64,000 nt of DNA from Dipteris shenzhenensis (taxonomy: Eukaryota > Polypodiophyta > Polypodiopsida > Gleicheniales), in NCBI GenBank assembly GCA_047967505.1, contig CM106539.1, one strand, 5' to 3'. A program made the translations under genes and the position numbers. The notes beneath the pieces were generated by a model. It was not told where the DNA came from, did no database searches, and saw nothing but the letters and a program-made list of their open reading frames with translations. This document shows positions 1 to 11,687 of this stretch, piece by piece (position 1 is the first letter of the stretch; each line of letters starts with the position of its first letter).

Positions 1-1010
1 TGCGGAAACTTAAGCATAACTCATGCTCATGCATGAGCATAAGCATGAGCTTATGCTTATGCGGAAATAGAGAATGAGAGAAGCATTTCCCCCTTCTCTC
101 ATTTCCCCCTTCTCTATTTCCCCCTTCTCTCCTTCTCTATTTCCGCATAAGCTCATGCTTATGCATGAGCTTATGCGGAAATAGAGAATGAGAGAAGCAT
201 AAGCATGAGCTTTTCTCCTTCTCTATTTCCGCATAAGCTCATTCTCTATTTTCGCATAAGCTTATGCTTATGCTTCTCTCATTCCCCCTCATCTCTTTCC
301 CCCTTCTCTCATTTGCATAAGCTCATGCTCATGCATGAGCATAAGCATGAGCTTATGCTTATGCTTAAGTTTCCCCCTTCTTTATTTCTCTATTTCCGCA
401 TAAGCTTATGCTTATGCATGAGCTTATGTGGAAATAGAGAATGAGAGAAGCATAAGCATGAGCTTATGCTTCTCTCCTTCTCTATTTCCGCATAAGCTCA
501 TTCTCTATTTCCGCATAAGCTTATGCTTATGCTTCTCTCATTCCCCCTCATCTCTTTCCCCCTTCTCTCATTCGCATAAGCTCATGCTCATGCATGAGCT
601 TATGCTCATGCTTATGCTCATGCATGAGCATGATCTTATGCTTAAGTTTCCTCCTTCTTTATTTCTCTATTTCCGCATAAGCTTATGCTTATGCATGAGC
701 TTATGCGGAAATAGAGAGTGAGAGAAGCATCTATGCTTATGCATGAGCTTATGCGGAAATAGAGAGTGAGAGAAGCATCTATTTCCGCATAAGCTCATTC
801 TCTATTTCCGCATAAGCTTATGCTTATGCTTCTCTCATTCCCCCTCATCTCTTTCCCCTTCTCTATTTCCCCCTTCTCTCATTCTCTATTTCCGTATAAG
901 CATAAGCATGAGCTTATTCTCTCTAACTCTTATTCTCTATTTCCCTTTTCTTTCTCTTCTCTTTCCTTTCCCTCTTCTTTCCCTCTTTCCTTTCCCTCTT
1001 CTTCTTCTTG
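1..1010. repeat. Low-complexity palindromic array in E1
   Basis: The stretch is built from a few short blocks: GCATAAGC and its near-palindromic variants, CTCTATTTCCGCATAAGC, and TCTCTCATTCCCCC. Open frames here are by-products of the repeat and give Leu/Ser/Phe-rich nonsense. It matches the array of E2 at 6880-10960. By analogy with E2 it lies in the long 5' leader intron of the adjacent left gene. Confidence 0.85.
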
Positions 1011-1073
1011 CCTATGCCTATGCTTATGTTTGTTTTTTTGTTTTTTGTTTTCGTGTTTGTGTCTATGTTAGAC

Positions 1074-2625
1074 ATGGGATCACGTCGCTCATCCGACGAG
1101 TACGGACAGCCTCGCAGGAGGAGAGCTCACGATCTATATGCTCCAGAGGACTTTGATTCCTCTCAGGCGACTACCCCGAGGACTACCCCTGGTCCGACTC
1201 CTCTCGGACCTAGCACTACGACTACCCCTGCCGACTCCTCTTCCACATAGCACTACGACTACCCCTCGGGGAACTCCTTTGCTAGCCGCGCATGGCTCTG
1301 TCGGGAGTCCCGATGAGTTTGTAGCACAGATGAGCGATGAGGAGGCAGCGAGATTCTTCTCTCTGCTCTCTCAGAGGACCTCATCAATTCCTTCCCCTAC
1401 ACCGACAGGTGGATGTACTGCCCAGCCATCCCCTCGCGCCCCTTCGACCGTGGGATCATCACCTGCGCATGCCTCTCGCAAGGGAAGGAAGAGTAGGATG
1501 GGTGGCTCATGTTGTGCTGACTCGAGAGATGTAGACGAGTCAGCACACTCACGCTCCTTTAGGTCTCCACTTGGTCCGGAGACACAGTATCAGTCAGGCC
1601 CCTTTCCCTCTCCTACTCCCACTGCTACTCCTCGCTCTGGAAGCGCTCGCATAGCTTCCACTCCTTCAGACTCTGCTACCGTCAGTCCCCCTTACTCATC
1701 AGGGGATCTCTCCTATCAAATCACATCTGCCGGAGAGATAATAGAAGATAAAAAGGACAAAGCAGTGATGGCTGCCATGAGAAGGTTGATGAGTCATCAC
1801 TTCAAGAGCGGCATAAATACTGATTGGCGGTATCAAGATGCCTAAAAGAAGTAGGCAGTGATCGATGAGTTAAAACAAAGATACCCTAATCCGCCAAATG
1901 TGGAGTTTAATGATGATTATATATATGCGAGAGCGCATGGGTTTGGTCCTGAAGCATCGTAGATCAACCTTGCGTACTTCCATCACAAAGGAGTTGGCTA
2001 AACCTAGCTAGGCAGACAAAGCTGATTGGAAGTACTTCAAGAAGCAACATAGGGACCATCCCGAAATGTTCGAGGGTCAGAGGAGGGCTGCGAAGAGATG
2101 GCTGGACATCGTAGGTACTTCGCACTTTGGTGCAGGCAGACGGTATGCGTTTGAGGCAACCGTGGTAAGTCTACTTCTTCTCATTTAATGTATTGTTCTA
2201 TTTGTTTTACTACATATTACATGCACTTTAGCTAACTCTACTCTCGTAAATTGGATCCACAGCAAGCTGCAATGGGTCGTCTTCCTACAGATGCAGAGAC
2301 ACGACGTGCATTTCGGATAGGAACAAAGCCGTGGTTCATTGAGCAAGAGGCAATGGGAGCGACGGTCGATTGGGCTGAGGTGGCTGCTCGCACGGTATAA
2401 GTTTACTCCTACTTGTAATCTCTCTTTTTAATTTAAGTTTCAATCTAATTTTTTATTTATATGGTTCACTCTTAGGGTCAAAGCTCAAGCATCCCATCAT
2501 CGGAGGCGAGCGATCAATAGGGCCAAGGATCAAACGCAGGAGGCGAGGACGAGGGAGAAGACGCAGGTGTCGAGGACCAAGGAACAGGCCAACAAGATGA
2601 GGATGATTCGGATTCGGATGAGTAG
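1074..2625 (+). pseudogene. Ptta/En/Spm-type CACTA gene, decayed copy (E1)
   Basis: This copy is colinear with the open E2 gene at 5220-6795. Exons are 1074-2164, 2263-2394 and 2476-2625, with the same GT-AG positions. It starts MGSRRSSDEYGQ directly after an acceptor TTAG. It is broken by a 2-nt deletion near 1230, in-frame stops at 1843-1845 (TAA), 1852-1854 (TAG) and 2008-2010 (TAG), a 4-nt insertion near 1915 and a stop at 2518-2520. The stops at 1843 and 1852 replace CAA and CAG of E2, and the one at 2008 replaces TGG, so these three are C-to-T or G-to-A changes. The second protein of CACTA elements (TnpA in Spm) binds subterminal repeats; that role is inferred here from family and position. 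Confidence 0.85.
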
Positions 2626-2835
2626 TAGTGGTAGTAGCATTTTGTATATCCGCTCATTTGAGCAATTTTATATCGCCCTTTCGAAAGGGTAATTTTGTTA
2701 CAAACACTGTTGTATATGTCCGACATGTATATGCTTTTGTTACTCATCATTTCACAAGAACAATTTTGTATCACCTTGCAAGCAAGGGAAATTTTGTTAT
2801 AAAAAACTTTCTTTTGTAATTACAAAAAAAAAAAA

Positions 2836-2890
2836 GGATTAGTGGGGCTAAACAGGGCCAAAAGGAAGCCCTGTTTAGCCCCACTAACCC
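2836..2890. terminator. Long hairpin downstream of the E1 left gene
   Basis: Inverted arms of about 20 bp (arm core TTAGTGGGGCTAAACAGGGC) surround a loop of about 10 nt. A-tracts flank one side and T-tracts the other. The same hairpin is present in E2 at 4965-5019, in both cases about 200 bp beyond the stop codon. The role is unknown. It could be a transcript-end structure, but no plant terminator of this form is established, so the label is only positional. Confidence 0.4.
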
Positions 2891-2904
2891 CTTTTTTTTA
2901 CTTC

Positions 2905-3090
2905 TGTTAATCGTTGCTATATAGCGACGTTTACTAGTGTCGCTATATAGCGACGATTAACAGTGTCACTATATAGCAACGTTTGCATCGTCGCTATATA
3001 GCGACGTTTGCCAGAGTCGCTATATAGCGACGCTTTATAGCGACGGTCCTTTTTCGACGCTTTTAGCGACACTTATAGCGACGTTTGCGC
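2905..3090. repeat. E1 subterminal palindrome cluster
   Basis: Several copies of a palindrome with core TCGCTATATAGCGA are separated by short spacers. Dense subterminal repeats next to the terminal inverted repeat are typical of CACTA elements and serve in known members as binding sites for the element-encoded DNA-binding protein. The E2 ends carry the same motif. Confidence 0.85.
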
Positions 3091-3162
3091 CCATGAAAAA
3101 AAAAAAATTTAATGTAAAAAGCATCGGTATTTTTGTCGGAAAATGGCCTATGCCTTGTAGTG

Positions 3163-3431
3163 TTGGAAAGAGAATATCGTGTCTGTTTAACCTTTTGGCA
3201 CTGCTTTTAGATCACATCAAACAACAATAATTAGTGTTCTTGACTTGTGTGTGAGACAACTCTAATAGAGGGGGAGTGTAGAAAGGAGCAAGGGAGGGAC
3301 CTATCCGAGATAATGACACAGGGATTGGAAGTCTGCGACTGAGAGGGGCAAAGCCTGTGAGACAATGAGAGAGATTGGAGACGTCAAGAGAGACTACAAA
3401 TAGAAAGATATTGGAGACATCGAGAGACATT

Positions 3432-3480
<49 letters not shown>

Positions 3481-3870
3481 ACGTCTCTAAAAGGCCAAAT
3501 GGCCTATGAGACTAAAACAATTGATACATCTTCTAGTGTTGTCTCATCAAAGAGAACAACAAAATAAATAAGCTGAAAGCTGAGAGCTACTAAAGGTTCT
3601 TACAGTCAAAGGGACTGCAAGTGACCCAAAACTAATGAAATACCAAGCAAGTATTCTAAAAAGTACCAATTGATCAGCATAGGCAGAAAGCTAATCAATA
3701 GAAAGGTTACACTCTTCTCATGTCAAAAATCCCAATCATGGGCAGCTTTAGGATCTCATAACTCGGTGCCACACGTTTCCGATGTTTGGCAATGATGGCA
3801 CAGATCCTCATCCAGAAATTAAAAATCCTCATTGTATTGATTAAAAATCCTCACGACTTCTACTAAGCTG

Positions 3871-3919
<49 letters not shown>

Positions 3920-4642
3920 ACTAGAGGGACATCGAGAAATTAAAAATCCTCATTGTATTGATTGGAGATCATAGAATCCTCAATGTGGGGGGAAGAAGGG
4001 CCTCTTTTTGCAAAATACTACTATACTATTTAGTACTAAATGGCTTCTCAAAACTCTACCATTTTTTGCCAAAAAGAGTACCTTTTACATACACCGTAGC
4101 GTGCTTTCACCCAACTTAATGTTGTTACTTGCCATAATTTTTTTTAAAAGAATGGTCCATAGTCTAATTGAAAAGAATTCAAAAAAGGAAGGAGAGCCTG
4201 GGAAGGAGGGGATAAAGAGGAGATTGATTAATGAGGATTTCCCTCAATTTATGATGGGAGGGACCCTGTTCCCTCTTATTTATAAGGGTATGAACCCACT
4301 CATTTTATGTTTTTCACAAAATCCTCAAGAGCTTAATGGAAAGACCATATGAGCTCTCAAGAAATTACTTTCTAAAGGCCCTTAATATCAATAAATTATT
4401 CCATAGACATAAACTCACATAAAGAGAAAGAATGCAGTAGGCAAAACATTTTAGGTACCCTTCAATCCATGCTCTAGTCTAGAATATTGATTCAAGATAT
4501 CTACCACCTTCTAGTGCCCTTGATCAAAGTATGATCCATACTCTATGTGTGGCAAGCTCCATATGTGTCAAAAATGCAAAAATTTTTCAGCATCTAGAGC
4601 AAAGCTGAATAAACCCATGTAAAAATTGAAATTTGGTATGGA
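3163..4642. other. Spacer between E1 and E2
   Basis: No recognised gene. It contains GA microsatellites at about 3437-3476 and 3871-3916. The first is followed by a segment (attaacgtctctaaaaggcc, then a repeated GGCC-flanked stretch) that recurs at 17584 and 25680. A 114-codon open frame at 4008-4352 has no recognisable domain and is probably chance in AT-rich DNA. The short text AAATTAAAAATCCTCATTGT occurs twice (about 3819 and 3937). Confidence 0.6.
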
Positions 4643-4719
4643 CACTACAAGGCATAGGCCATTTTCCGACGGAAATACCGATGCTTTTTACATTAAAAAT
4701 TTTTTTTTTCATGGCGCAA

Positions 4720-4945
4720 AGGTCGCTATAAAAGTCGTTAAAATCATCGGAAAAGGAGCGTCGCTATAAACCGTCGCTATATAGCGACGCTGTTAATCGT
4801 CGCTATATAGCGACGATGCAAACGTCGCTATATAGCGACGATGCAAACGTCGCTATATAGCGACTCTGATAATCGTCGCTATATAGCGACACTGGTAAAC
4901 GTCGCTATATAGCGACACTGGTAAACGTCGCTATATAGCGATGAT
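4720..4945. repeat. E2 left subterminal palindromes
   Basis: About six copies of CGTCGCTATATAGCGACG or close variants lie within 230 bp, some in near-perfect tandem units. The full 18-mer is a perfect palindrome. These are the probable binding sites for the element's own DNA-binding protein, by analogy with Spm subterminal repeats. Confidence 0.85.
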
Positions 4946-4964
4946 TAACAGAAGTTTAAAAAAA

Positions 4965-5019
4965 GGGTTAGTGGGGCTAAACAGGGCTTCCTTTTGGCTC
5001 TGTTTAGCCCCACTAACCC
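4965..5019. terminator. Long hairpin downstream of the E2 left gene
   Basis: Arms of 22 bp with one mismatch (arm begins GGGTTAGTGGGGCTAAACAG) surround an 11-nt loop, with an A-run before and a T-run after. It matches the E1 hairpin at 2836-2890. It lies about 200 bp past the stop codon of the minus-strand gene. The function is not established. Confidence 0.4.
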
Positions 5020-5219
5020 TTTTTTTTTTTTTGTAATTACAAAAGAAAGTTTTTTATAACAAAATTTCCCTTGCTTGCAGGGTGATACAAAATTGTTCTT
5101 GTGAACGATAAGGAAGAAATGCATATACATATACAACTGTGTTTGAAACAAAATTACCCTGTGAAAGGGCGATACAAAATTGCTCTAACGAGCGGATATA
5201 CAAAATGCTACTACCACTA

Positions 5220-6795
5220 CTAATCCGAATCCGAATCCGAATCGTCTTGTTGGGCTGTTCCTTGGTCCTCGGCACCTGCATCTTCTCCCTCGTCCCCGAC
5301 ACCTGCGTCTTCTCCCTCGTCATCGGCACCTACGTCCGATCCTTGCCCGTGTTGATCGCTCGTCTCTGATGATGGGACGCTTGAGCTTTGACCCTAAGAG
5401 TGAACCATATAAATCGAAAATTAGATTGGAACTTAAATTAAAAAGTGAGATTACAAGTAGGAGTAAACTTATACCGTGCGAGCAGCCACCTCAGCCCAAT
5501 CGACTTTCGCTCCCATTGCCTCTTGCTCAATGAACCACGGCTTGGTTTCTATCCGAAATGCGCGCCGCGTCTCTGCATCCGTAGGAAGACGACCCATCGC
5601 AGCTTGCTGTGGATCCAATTTACGAGAGTTAGAGTTAGCTAAAGTGCATGTAATATGTAAGTAAAACAAATAGAACAATACATTAAATGGAAAGAAGTAA
5701 ACTTACCACGGTTGCCTCGAATGCATACCGACCGCCTGCACCAAAGTGTGAAGTACCTACGACATCCAGCCGTCTCTTCGCAGCCCTCCTCTGACCCTCG
5801 AACATTTTGGGATGGTCCCTATGTTGCTTCTTGAAGTACTTCCAATCAGCTTTGTCTGCCCAGCTGGGTTTAGCCAACCCCTTTGTAATGGAAGTACGCA
5901 TGGTTGATCTGCGATGCTTTAGGACCAAACCCATGCACTCGAGCATATAACTATTATTAAACTCCACATTTGGCGGATTAGGATATCTTTGTTTTAACTC
6001 ATCGATCACCGCCTGCTTCTTTTGGGCATCTTGATACCGCCAATCGATATTTATGCCGCTCTTGAAGTGATGACTCATCAACCGCCTCATGGCGGCCATC
6101 ACTGCTTTGCCCTTTTTGTCTTCTATTATCTCTCCGGCAGATGTGATTTGATAGGAGAGATCCCCTAATGAGTAAGGGGGACTGACGGTAGCAGAGTCTG
6201 AAGGAGTGGAAGCTGCGCGACCGCTTCCGAATCGAGGAGTAGCTGTGGGAGTAGGAGAGGGAAAGGGACCTGACTGATACTGTGTCTCCGGACCAAGTGG
6301 AGACCTAAAGGAGCGTGAGTGTGCTGACTCGTCTACATCTCCTGAGTCAGCACAACATGAGCCGCCCATCCTACTCTTCCTTCCCTTGCGGGAGGCATGC
6401 GCAGGTGATGATCCCGCGGTCGAAGGGGCGCGAGGGGATGGCTGGGCTGTATGTCCACCCGTCGGTGTAGGGGAAGGAATTGCGGAGGTCCTCTGAGAGA
6501 GCAGAGAGAAGAATCTCGCTGCCTCCTCATCGCTCATATGCGCTACAAACTCGTCGGGAGTCCCAACAAAGCCATGCGCGGCTAGCAAAGGAGTGCCCTG
6601 AGGGGTAGTCGCAGTGCTACGTGGAAGAGGGGTCGGACCAGGGGTAGTCACAGTGCTAGGACCGAGAGGAGTCGGACCAGGGGTAGTCCTCGGGGTAGTC
6701 GCCTGAGAGGAATCAAAGTCCTCTGGAGCATATAGATCGTGAGCTCTCCTCCTGCGAGGCTGTCCGTACTCGTCCGATGAGCGACGTGATCCCAT
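5220..6795 (-). CDS. Ptta/En/Spm-type CACTA protein, open copy (E2)
   Basis: Three coding exons, 5707-6795, 5475-5606 and 5220-5393, join in phase to give 464 residues with no stop. Splice sites are standard (GTAAGT and GTATAA donors; CCACAG and CTCTTAG acceptors). The start MGSRRSSDEYGQ is chosen because an acceptor TTAG ends two bases before that ATG; an ATG nine bases upstream would lie in the intron. Residues 1-230 are Ser/Thr/Pro-rich with TTP repeats. About 245-410 is the conserved basic and aromatic region resembling the plant Ptta/En/Spm transposase family (IDWRYQDAQKKQ; ADKADWKYFKKQH; GGRYAFEATV). The tail is acidic with Asp-Ser repeats. The likely role is binding the element's repeats in the nucleus. 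The family call is by eye. Confidence 0.8.
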
Positions 6796-6879
6796 GTCTA
6801 ACATAGACACAAACACGAAAACAGAAAACAAATAAACAAACATGAGCATTCTCATAGGCATAGGCATAGGCAAGAAGAA

Positions 6880-9800
6880 AGAAGAGGGAAAGGAAAGAAG
6901 AGGGAAAGGAAAGAGGGAAAGAAGAGGGAAAGATAAGAGGGAAAGAAGATGTAAAGGAAAGAAAAGAATGAGAATGAGGAAATAGAGAATGAGAGAAGGG
7001 GAAAGAGATGAGGGAAAATAGAGAAGGAGAGAAGGGGGAAATGAGAGAAGGGGGAAATAGAGTGGGAAATAGAGAATGAGCTTATGCAAAAATAGAGAAT
7101 GAGCATAAGCTCCTCTCATTCTCTATTTCCGCATAAGCTCCTTCTCTTTTTCCGCATGAGCTTATGCTTATGCTCATCGGTGAGCATGAGCTTATGCTCA
7201 TGTTTCCGCATATGCGGAAATAGAGAAGGAGAGAAGCATAAGCTTCTCTCATTCTCTATTTCCGCATATGCTCAAGAAAAAGAGAAAGAGAAAGAGCTTA
7301 TGCGGAAAAAGAGAAAGAGCTTATGCGGAAACTCATTCTCTATTTCCGCATAAGCTCCTTCTCTTTTTCCGCATGAGCTTATGCGGATGCTCATGGGTGA
7401 GCATGAGCTTATGCTCATGTTTCCGCATATGCGGAAATAGAGAAGGAGAGAAGCATAAGCTTCTCTCATTCTCTATTTCCGCATATGCTCACGCATATGC
7501 AGAAAGAGAGAAGGAGCTTATGCGGAAAAAGAGAATGAGAGAAGCATAAGCTTCTCTCATTCTCTATTTCTGCATAAGCTCTTGCGGAAACTTACGCATA
7601 AGCTCATGCTCATGCATGAGCATAAGCATGAGCTTATGCTTATGCTTATGCTTATGCTTATGCTTATGCTTAAGCATAAGCATAAGCATAAGCTCATGCT
7701 TATGCTCATGCGGATATAGAGAAGGAGCTCATGCGGAAAGAGAGAAGGAGCTCATGCGGAAAGAGAGAAGGAGCTTATGCTCATGCGGAAATAGAGAAGG
7801 AGCTTATGCGGAAAAAGAGAATGAGAGAAGCATAAGCTTCTCTCATTCTCTATTTCCGCATAAGCTTATGCGGAAACTTACGCATAAGCTCATGCTCATG
7901 CATGAGCATAAGCTCATGAGCATATGAGCATGAGCTTATGCTTACTTACGCATAAGCTCATGCTCATGCATGAGCATAAGCATGAGCTTATGCTTATGCT
8001 TATGCATAAGCATAAGCATAAGCTCATGCTTATGCTCATGCAGATATAGAGAAGGAGCTTATGCGGAAAGAGAGAAGGAGCTCATGCGGAAACTTGCGGA
8101 AACTTGCGCATAAGCTTATGCGGAAACTTGCGCATAAGCTCATGCTCATGCGGAAATAGAGAAGGAGCTTATGCGGAATGAGAGAAGGAGCTTATGCGGA
8201 AAAAGAGAATGAGAGAAGCATAAGCTTCTCTCATTCTCTATTTCCGCATAAGCTTATGCGGAAACTTGCGCATAAGCTCATGCTCATGCATGAGCATAAG
8301 CATGAGCTTATGCTTATGCTTAAGCTTATGCATAAGCATAAGCATAAGCTCATGCTTATGCTCATGCGGATATAGAGAAGGAGCTTATGCGGAAAGAGAG
8401 AAGGAGCTCATGCGGAAACTTGCGGAAACTTGTGCATAAGCTTATGCGGAAACTTGCGCATAAGCTCATGCTCATGCATGAGCATAAGCATGAGCTTATG
8501 CTTATGCTTATGCTTAAGCATAAGCATAAGCATAAGCTCATGCTTATGCTCATGCGGAAATAGAGAAGGAGCTTATGCGGAATGAGAGAAGGAGCTCATG
8601 CGGAAACTTGCGGAAACTTGCGCATAAGCTTATGCGGAAACTTGCGCATAAGCTCATGCTTATGCTCATGCGGAAATAGAGAAGGAGCTTATGCGGAATG
8701 AGAGAAGGAGCTCATGCGGAAACTTGCGCAAACTTGCGCATAAGCTCATGCTCATGCGGAAATAGAGAAGGAGCTTATGCGGAATGAGAGAAGGAGCTTA
8801 TGCGGAAAAAGAGAATGAGAGAAGCATAAGCTTCTCTCATTCTCTATTTCCGCATAAGCTTAATCGGAAACTTACGCATAAGCTCATGCTCATGCGGAAA
8901 TAGAGAAGGAGCTTATGCGGAATGAGAGAAGGAGCTTATGCGGAAAAAGAGAATGAGAGAAGCATAAGCTTCTCTCATTCTCTATTTCCGCATAAGCTTA
9001 TGCGGAAACTTACGCATAAGCTCATGCTCATGCATGAGCATAAGCTCATGCGGATATAGAGAAGGAGCTTATGCGGAAAGAGAGAAGGAGCTCATGTGGA
9101 AACTTGCGGAAACTTGCGCATAAGCTCATGCTCATGCATGAGCATAAGCATGAGCTTATGCTTATGCTTATGCTTAAGCATAAGCATAAGCATAAGCTCA
9201 TGCTTATGCTCATGCGGAAATAGAGAAGGAGCTTATGCGGAATGAGAGAAGGAGCTTATGCGGAAAAAGAGAATGAGAGAAGCATAAGCTTCTCTCATTC
9301 TCTATTTCCGCATAAGCTTAATCGGAAACTTACGCATAAGCTCATACTCATGAATGAGCATAAGCATGAGCTTATGCTTATGCTTATGCTTAAGCATAAG
9401 CATAAGCATAAGCTCATGCTTATGCTCATTCGGAAATAGAGAAGGAGCTTATGCGGAATGAGAGAAGGAGCTCATGCGGAAACTTGCGGAAACTTGCGCA
9501 TAAGCTTATGCGGAAACTTGCGCATAAGCTCATGCTCATGCATGAGCTTATGCTTATGCTTATGCATAAGCATAAGCATAAGCTCATGCTTATGCTCATG
9601 CGGAAATAGAGAAGGAGCTTATGCGGAATGAGAGAAGGAGCTTATGCGGAAAAAGAGAATGAGAGAAGCATAAGCTTCTCTCATTCTCTATTTCCGCATA
9701 AGCTTAATCGGAAACTTACGCTTAAGCTCATGCTCATGAATGAGCATAAGCATGAGCTTATGCTTATGCTTATGCTTAAGCATAAGCATAAGCATAAGCT

Positions 9801-10960
9801 CATGCTTATGCTCATGCGGAAATAGAGAAGGAGCTTATGCGGAATGAGAGAAGGAGCTTATGCGAAAAAAGAGAATGAGAGAAGCATAAGCTTCTCTCAT
9901 TCTCTATTTCCGCATAAGCTTATGCGGAAACTTACACATAAGCTCATGCTCATGAATGAGCATAAGCATGAGCTTATGCTTATGCTTATGCATAAGCATA
10001 AGCATAAGCTCATGCTTATGCATAAGCATAAGCATAAGCTCATGCTTATGCTCATGCGGAAAAAGAGAAGGAGCTTATGCGGAAAAAGAGAATGAGAGAA
10101 GCATATGCTTCTCTCATTCTCTATTTCCGCATAAGCTCTTGCGGAAACTTACGCATAAGCTCATGCTCATGAATGAGCATAAGCATGAGCTTATGCTTAT
10201 GCTTATGCTTAAGCATAAGCTCATGCTTATGCTCATGCGGAAAAAGAGAAGGAGCTTATGCGGAAAAAGAGAATGAGAGAAGCATAAGCTTCTCTCATTC
10301 TCTATTTCCACATAAGCTTATGCGGAAACTTGCGCATAAGCTCATGCTCATGCATGAGCATAAGCATGAGCTTATGCTTATGCTTATGCTTAAGCATAAG
10401 CATAAGCATAAGCATAAGCTCATGCTTATGCTCATGCAAAAATAGAGAAGGAGCTTATGCGGAAAGAGAGAAGGAGCTTATGCGGAAAAAGAGAATGAGA
10501 GAAGCATATGCTTCTCTCATTCTCTATTTCCGCATAAGCTCTTGCGGAAACTTACGCATAAGCTCATGCTCATGAATGAGCATAAGCATGAGCTTATGCT
10601 TATGCTTATGCATAAGCATAAGCATAAGCTCATGCTTATGCTCATGCGGAAAAAGAGAAGGAGCTTATGCGGAAAAAGAGAATGAGAGAAGCATATGCTT
10701 CTCTCATTCTCTATTTCCGCATAAGCTCTTGCGGAAAAAGAGCTTATGCGAATGAGAGAAGGGGGAAATAGAGAAGGGGGAATGAGAGAAGCATAAGCAT
10801 AAGAGAATAAGAGGGAAAGGAAATAGAGAATAAGGGGGAAAGGAAAGAGAGAAGGGAAAAGAGAGAGGGGGAAAGAGAGAAGGGGGAAAGAGAGAATAAG
10901 AGAAGAGGGAAAAAAGAGAAGGGGGAAAAATGAGAAAAAGAGAAGGGGGAAGAGAGGGTT
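6880..10960. repeat. 4-kb palindromic low-complexity array in E2
   Basis: The array is composed of inverted and direct runs of GCATAAGC/GCTTATGC, TGCGGAAATAGAGAAGGAGC and GAGAATGAGAGAAGCATAAG with its inverse. A self-complementary unit, GAGAGAAGCATAAGCTTCTC (near-palindrome), recurs many times between about 7500 and 10700. Spacing of the composite unit is irregular, roughly 140-390 bp. Open frames of 60-165 codons on both strands are artefacts of the repeat. It lies between the acceptor at 6798 and a consensus donor at 11055 on the minus strand, so it would be spliced out as the left gene's leader intron. Confidence 0.85.
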
Positions 10961-11055
10961 CCTACACCCATCACTGCAGCTAGCGCTTAAGACGCTAGCT
11001 GCAGGCCAATGCAAATAACAAAAAGCTTAAATGGAAAGAAGAGGAAGCACTTACC

Positions 11056-11309
11056 TGTAAAAGTATGTCCCGCTCGGTGTAGTGGACTGGGCCCACAAAA
11101 GAGAGAGTATGTCCTGCTCGGTGTAGTGGACTGGCCCTACAAAAGAGAGAAAACAACCCATTTTTTCAAATAAGATGTTAGTGGAAAGAGGAGATCACAA
11201 AAGCAACTTCTTGAAAGGAGACAAGGAAAGAGAAGATTGAGAAAGCAAGGAAAGGAGGAGATTGAGGAGAAGAGAAGGAAGAGAAGGAAGAGAAATACAG
11301 GAAGAAGAG
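11056..11309. promoter_or_regulatory. Putative divergent promoter between the two E2 genes
   Basis: A consensus donor CAG/GTAAGT on the minus strand ends a leftward leader exon at 11055. A consensus donor GAG/GTGAGT on the plus strand ends a rightward leader exon at 11309. These would pair with acceptors at 6798 and 12060, just before the two start codons. If so, both transcripts start inside these 254 bp. A 44-bp direct duplication (11063 and 11107) lies within it. No TATA box is clear. This is inference from splice sites. Confidence 0.4.
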
Positions 11310-11687
11310 GTGAGTTTCTTTCTTTCTTTCTTGAAATTTCGTTTTTTGTTTGAATCCTTTCTAATCAAGCATGAAAACTAGTTTAAAACTTTAGCAATAC
11401 AAGTAGAAACACTCACAAAACCAAAGCTAACAAACAAACAACCTACATTGTTGAAAGAAACTCACCTTTTGAAGAACTTTCTTTCTGGAAACCAAAGAGG
11501 GAAAAAGGAGAGAGAGGGTGCACAAGAGGTAGGAGAAGGGTGAGGAGTGGGAAATAGGGTAGGAGGTTGCTTGGAATAGATGGGAGGTCAGTGAAAATAG
11601 GTGGGAGGAGATTTTGGGGAGCTTACTTGAGAGATTAGGAAAGCTTTGAGCAAAACGCCGCGGGTTTCGGCGTTTCGGGTTTTAACC

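Larger units (their letters stand above)
1..3162 (-). mobile_element. CACTA element E1, right-hand part (truncated by window)
   Basis: This is the right-hand end, on the plus strand, of a CACTA DNA transposon that continues left of the window. It ends at 3162 with the complement of CACTACAAGGCATAGGCC, the same terminus as the left end of E2 at 4643. It contains, from left to right, a low-complexity array, a decayed copy of the Ptta/En/Spm-type gene, a hairpin and a cluster of TCGCTATATAGCGA palindromes. All of these match E2 in inverted orientation, so E1 and E2 belong to one family. The 3 bp outside the end are TTG; the partner duplication lies outside the window. E1 carries more inactivating changes than E2, so it is probably the older insertion. 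Confidence 0.85.

Noticed and set aside
205-1156. Overlapping plus-strand open frames rich in Ser/Leu/Phe/Cys
   Set aside because: They are translations of the low-complexity array in E1; identical patterns recur in all frames of the E2 array.
7080-10700. Regularly repeated units that could suggest a CRISPR array
   Set aside because: Units are nested palindromes with no unique spacers, and the setting is a plant transposon.
7099-11014. Some fifteen open frames of 60-165 codons on both strands
   Set aside because: They lie wholly in the palindromic array and repeat each other; no start context or domain.
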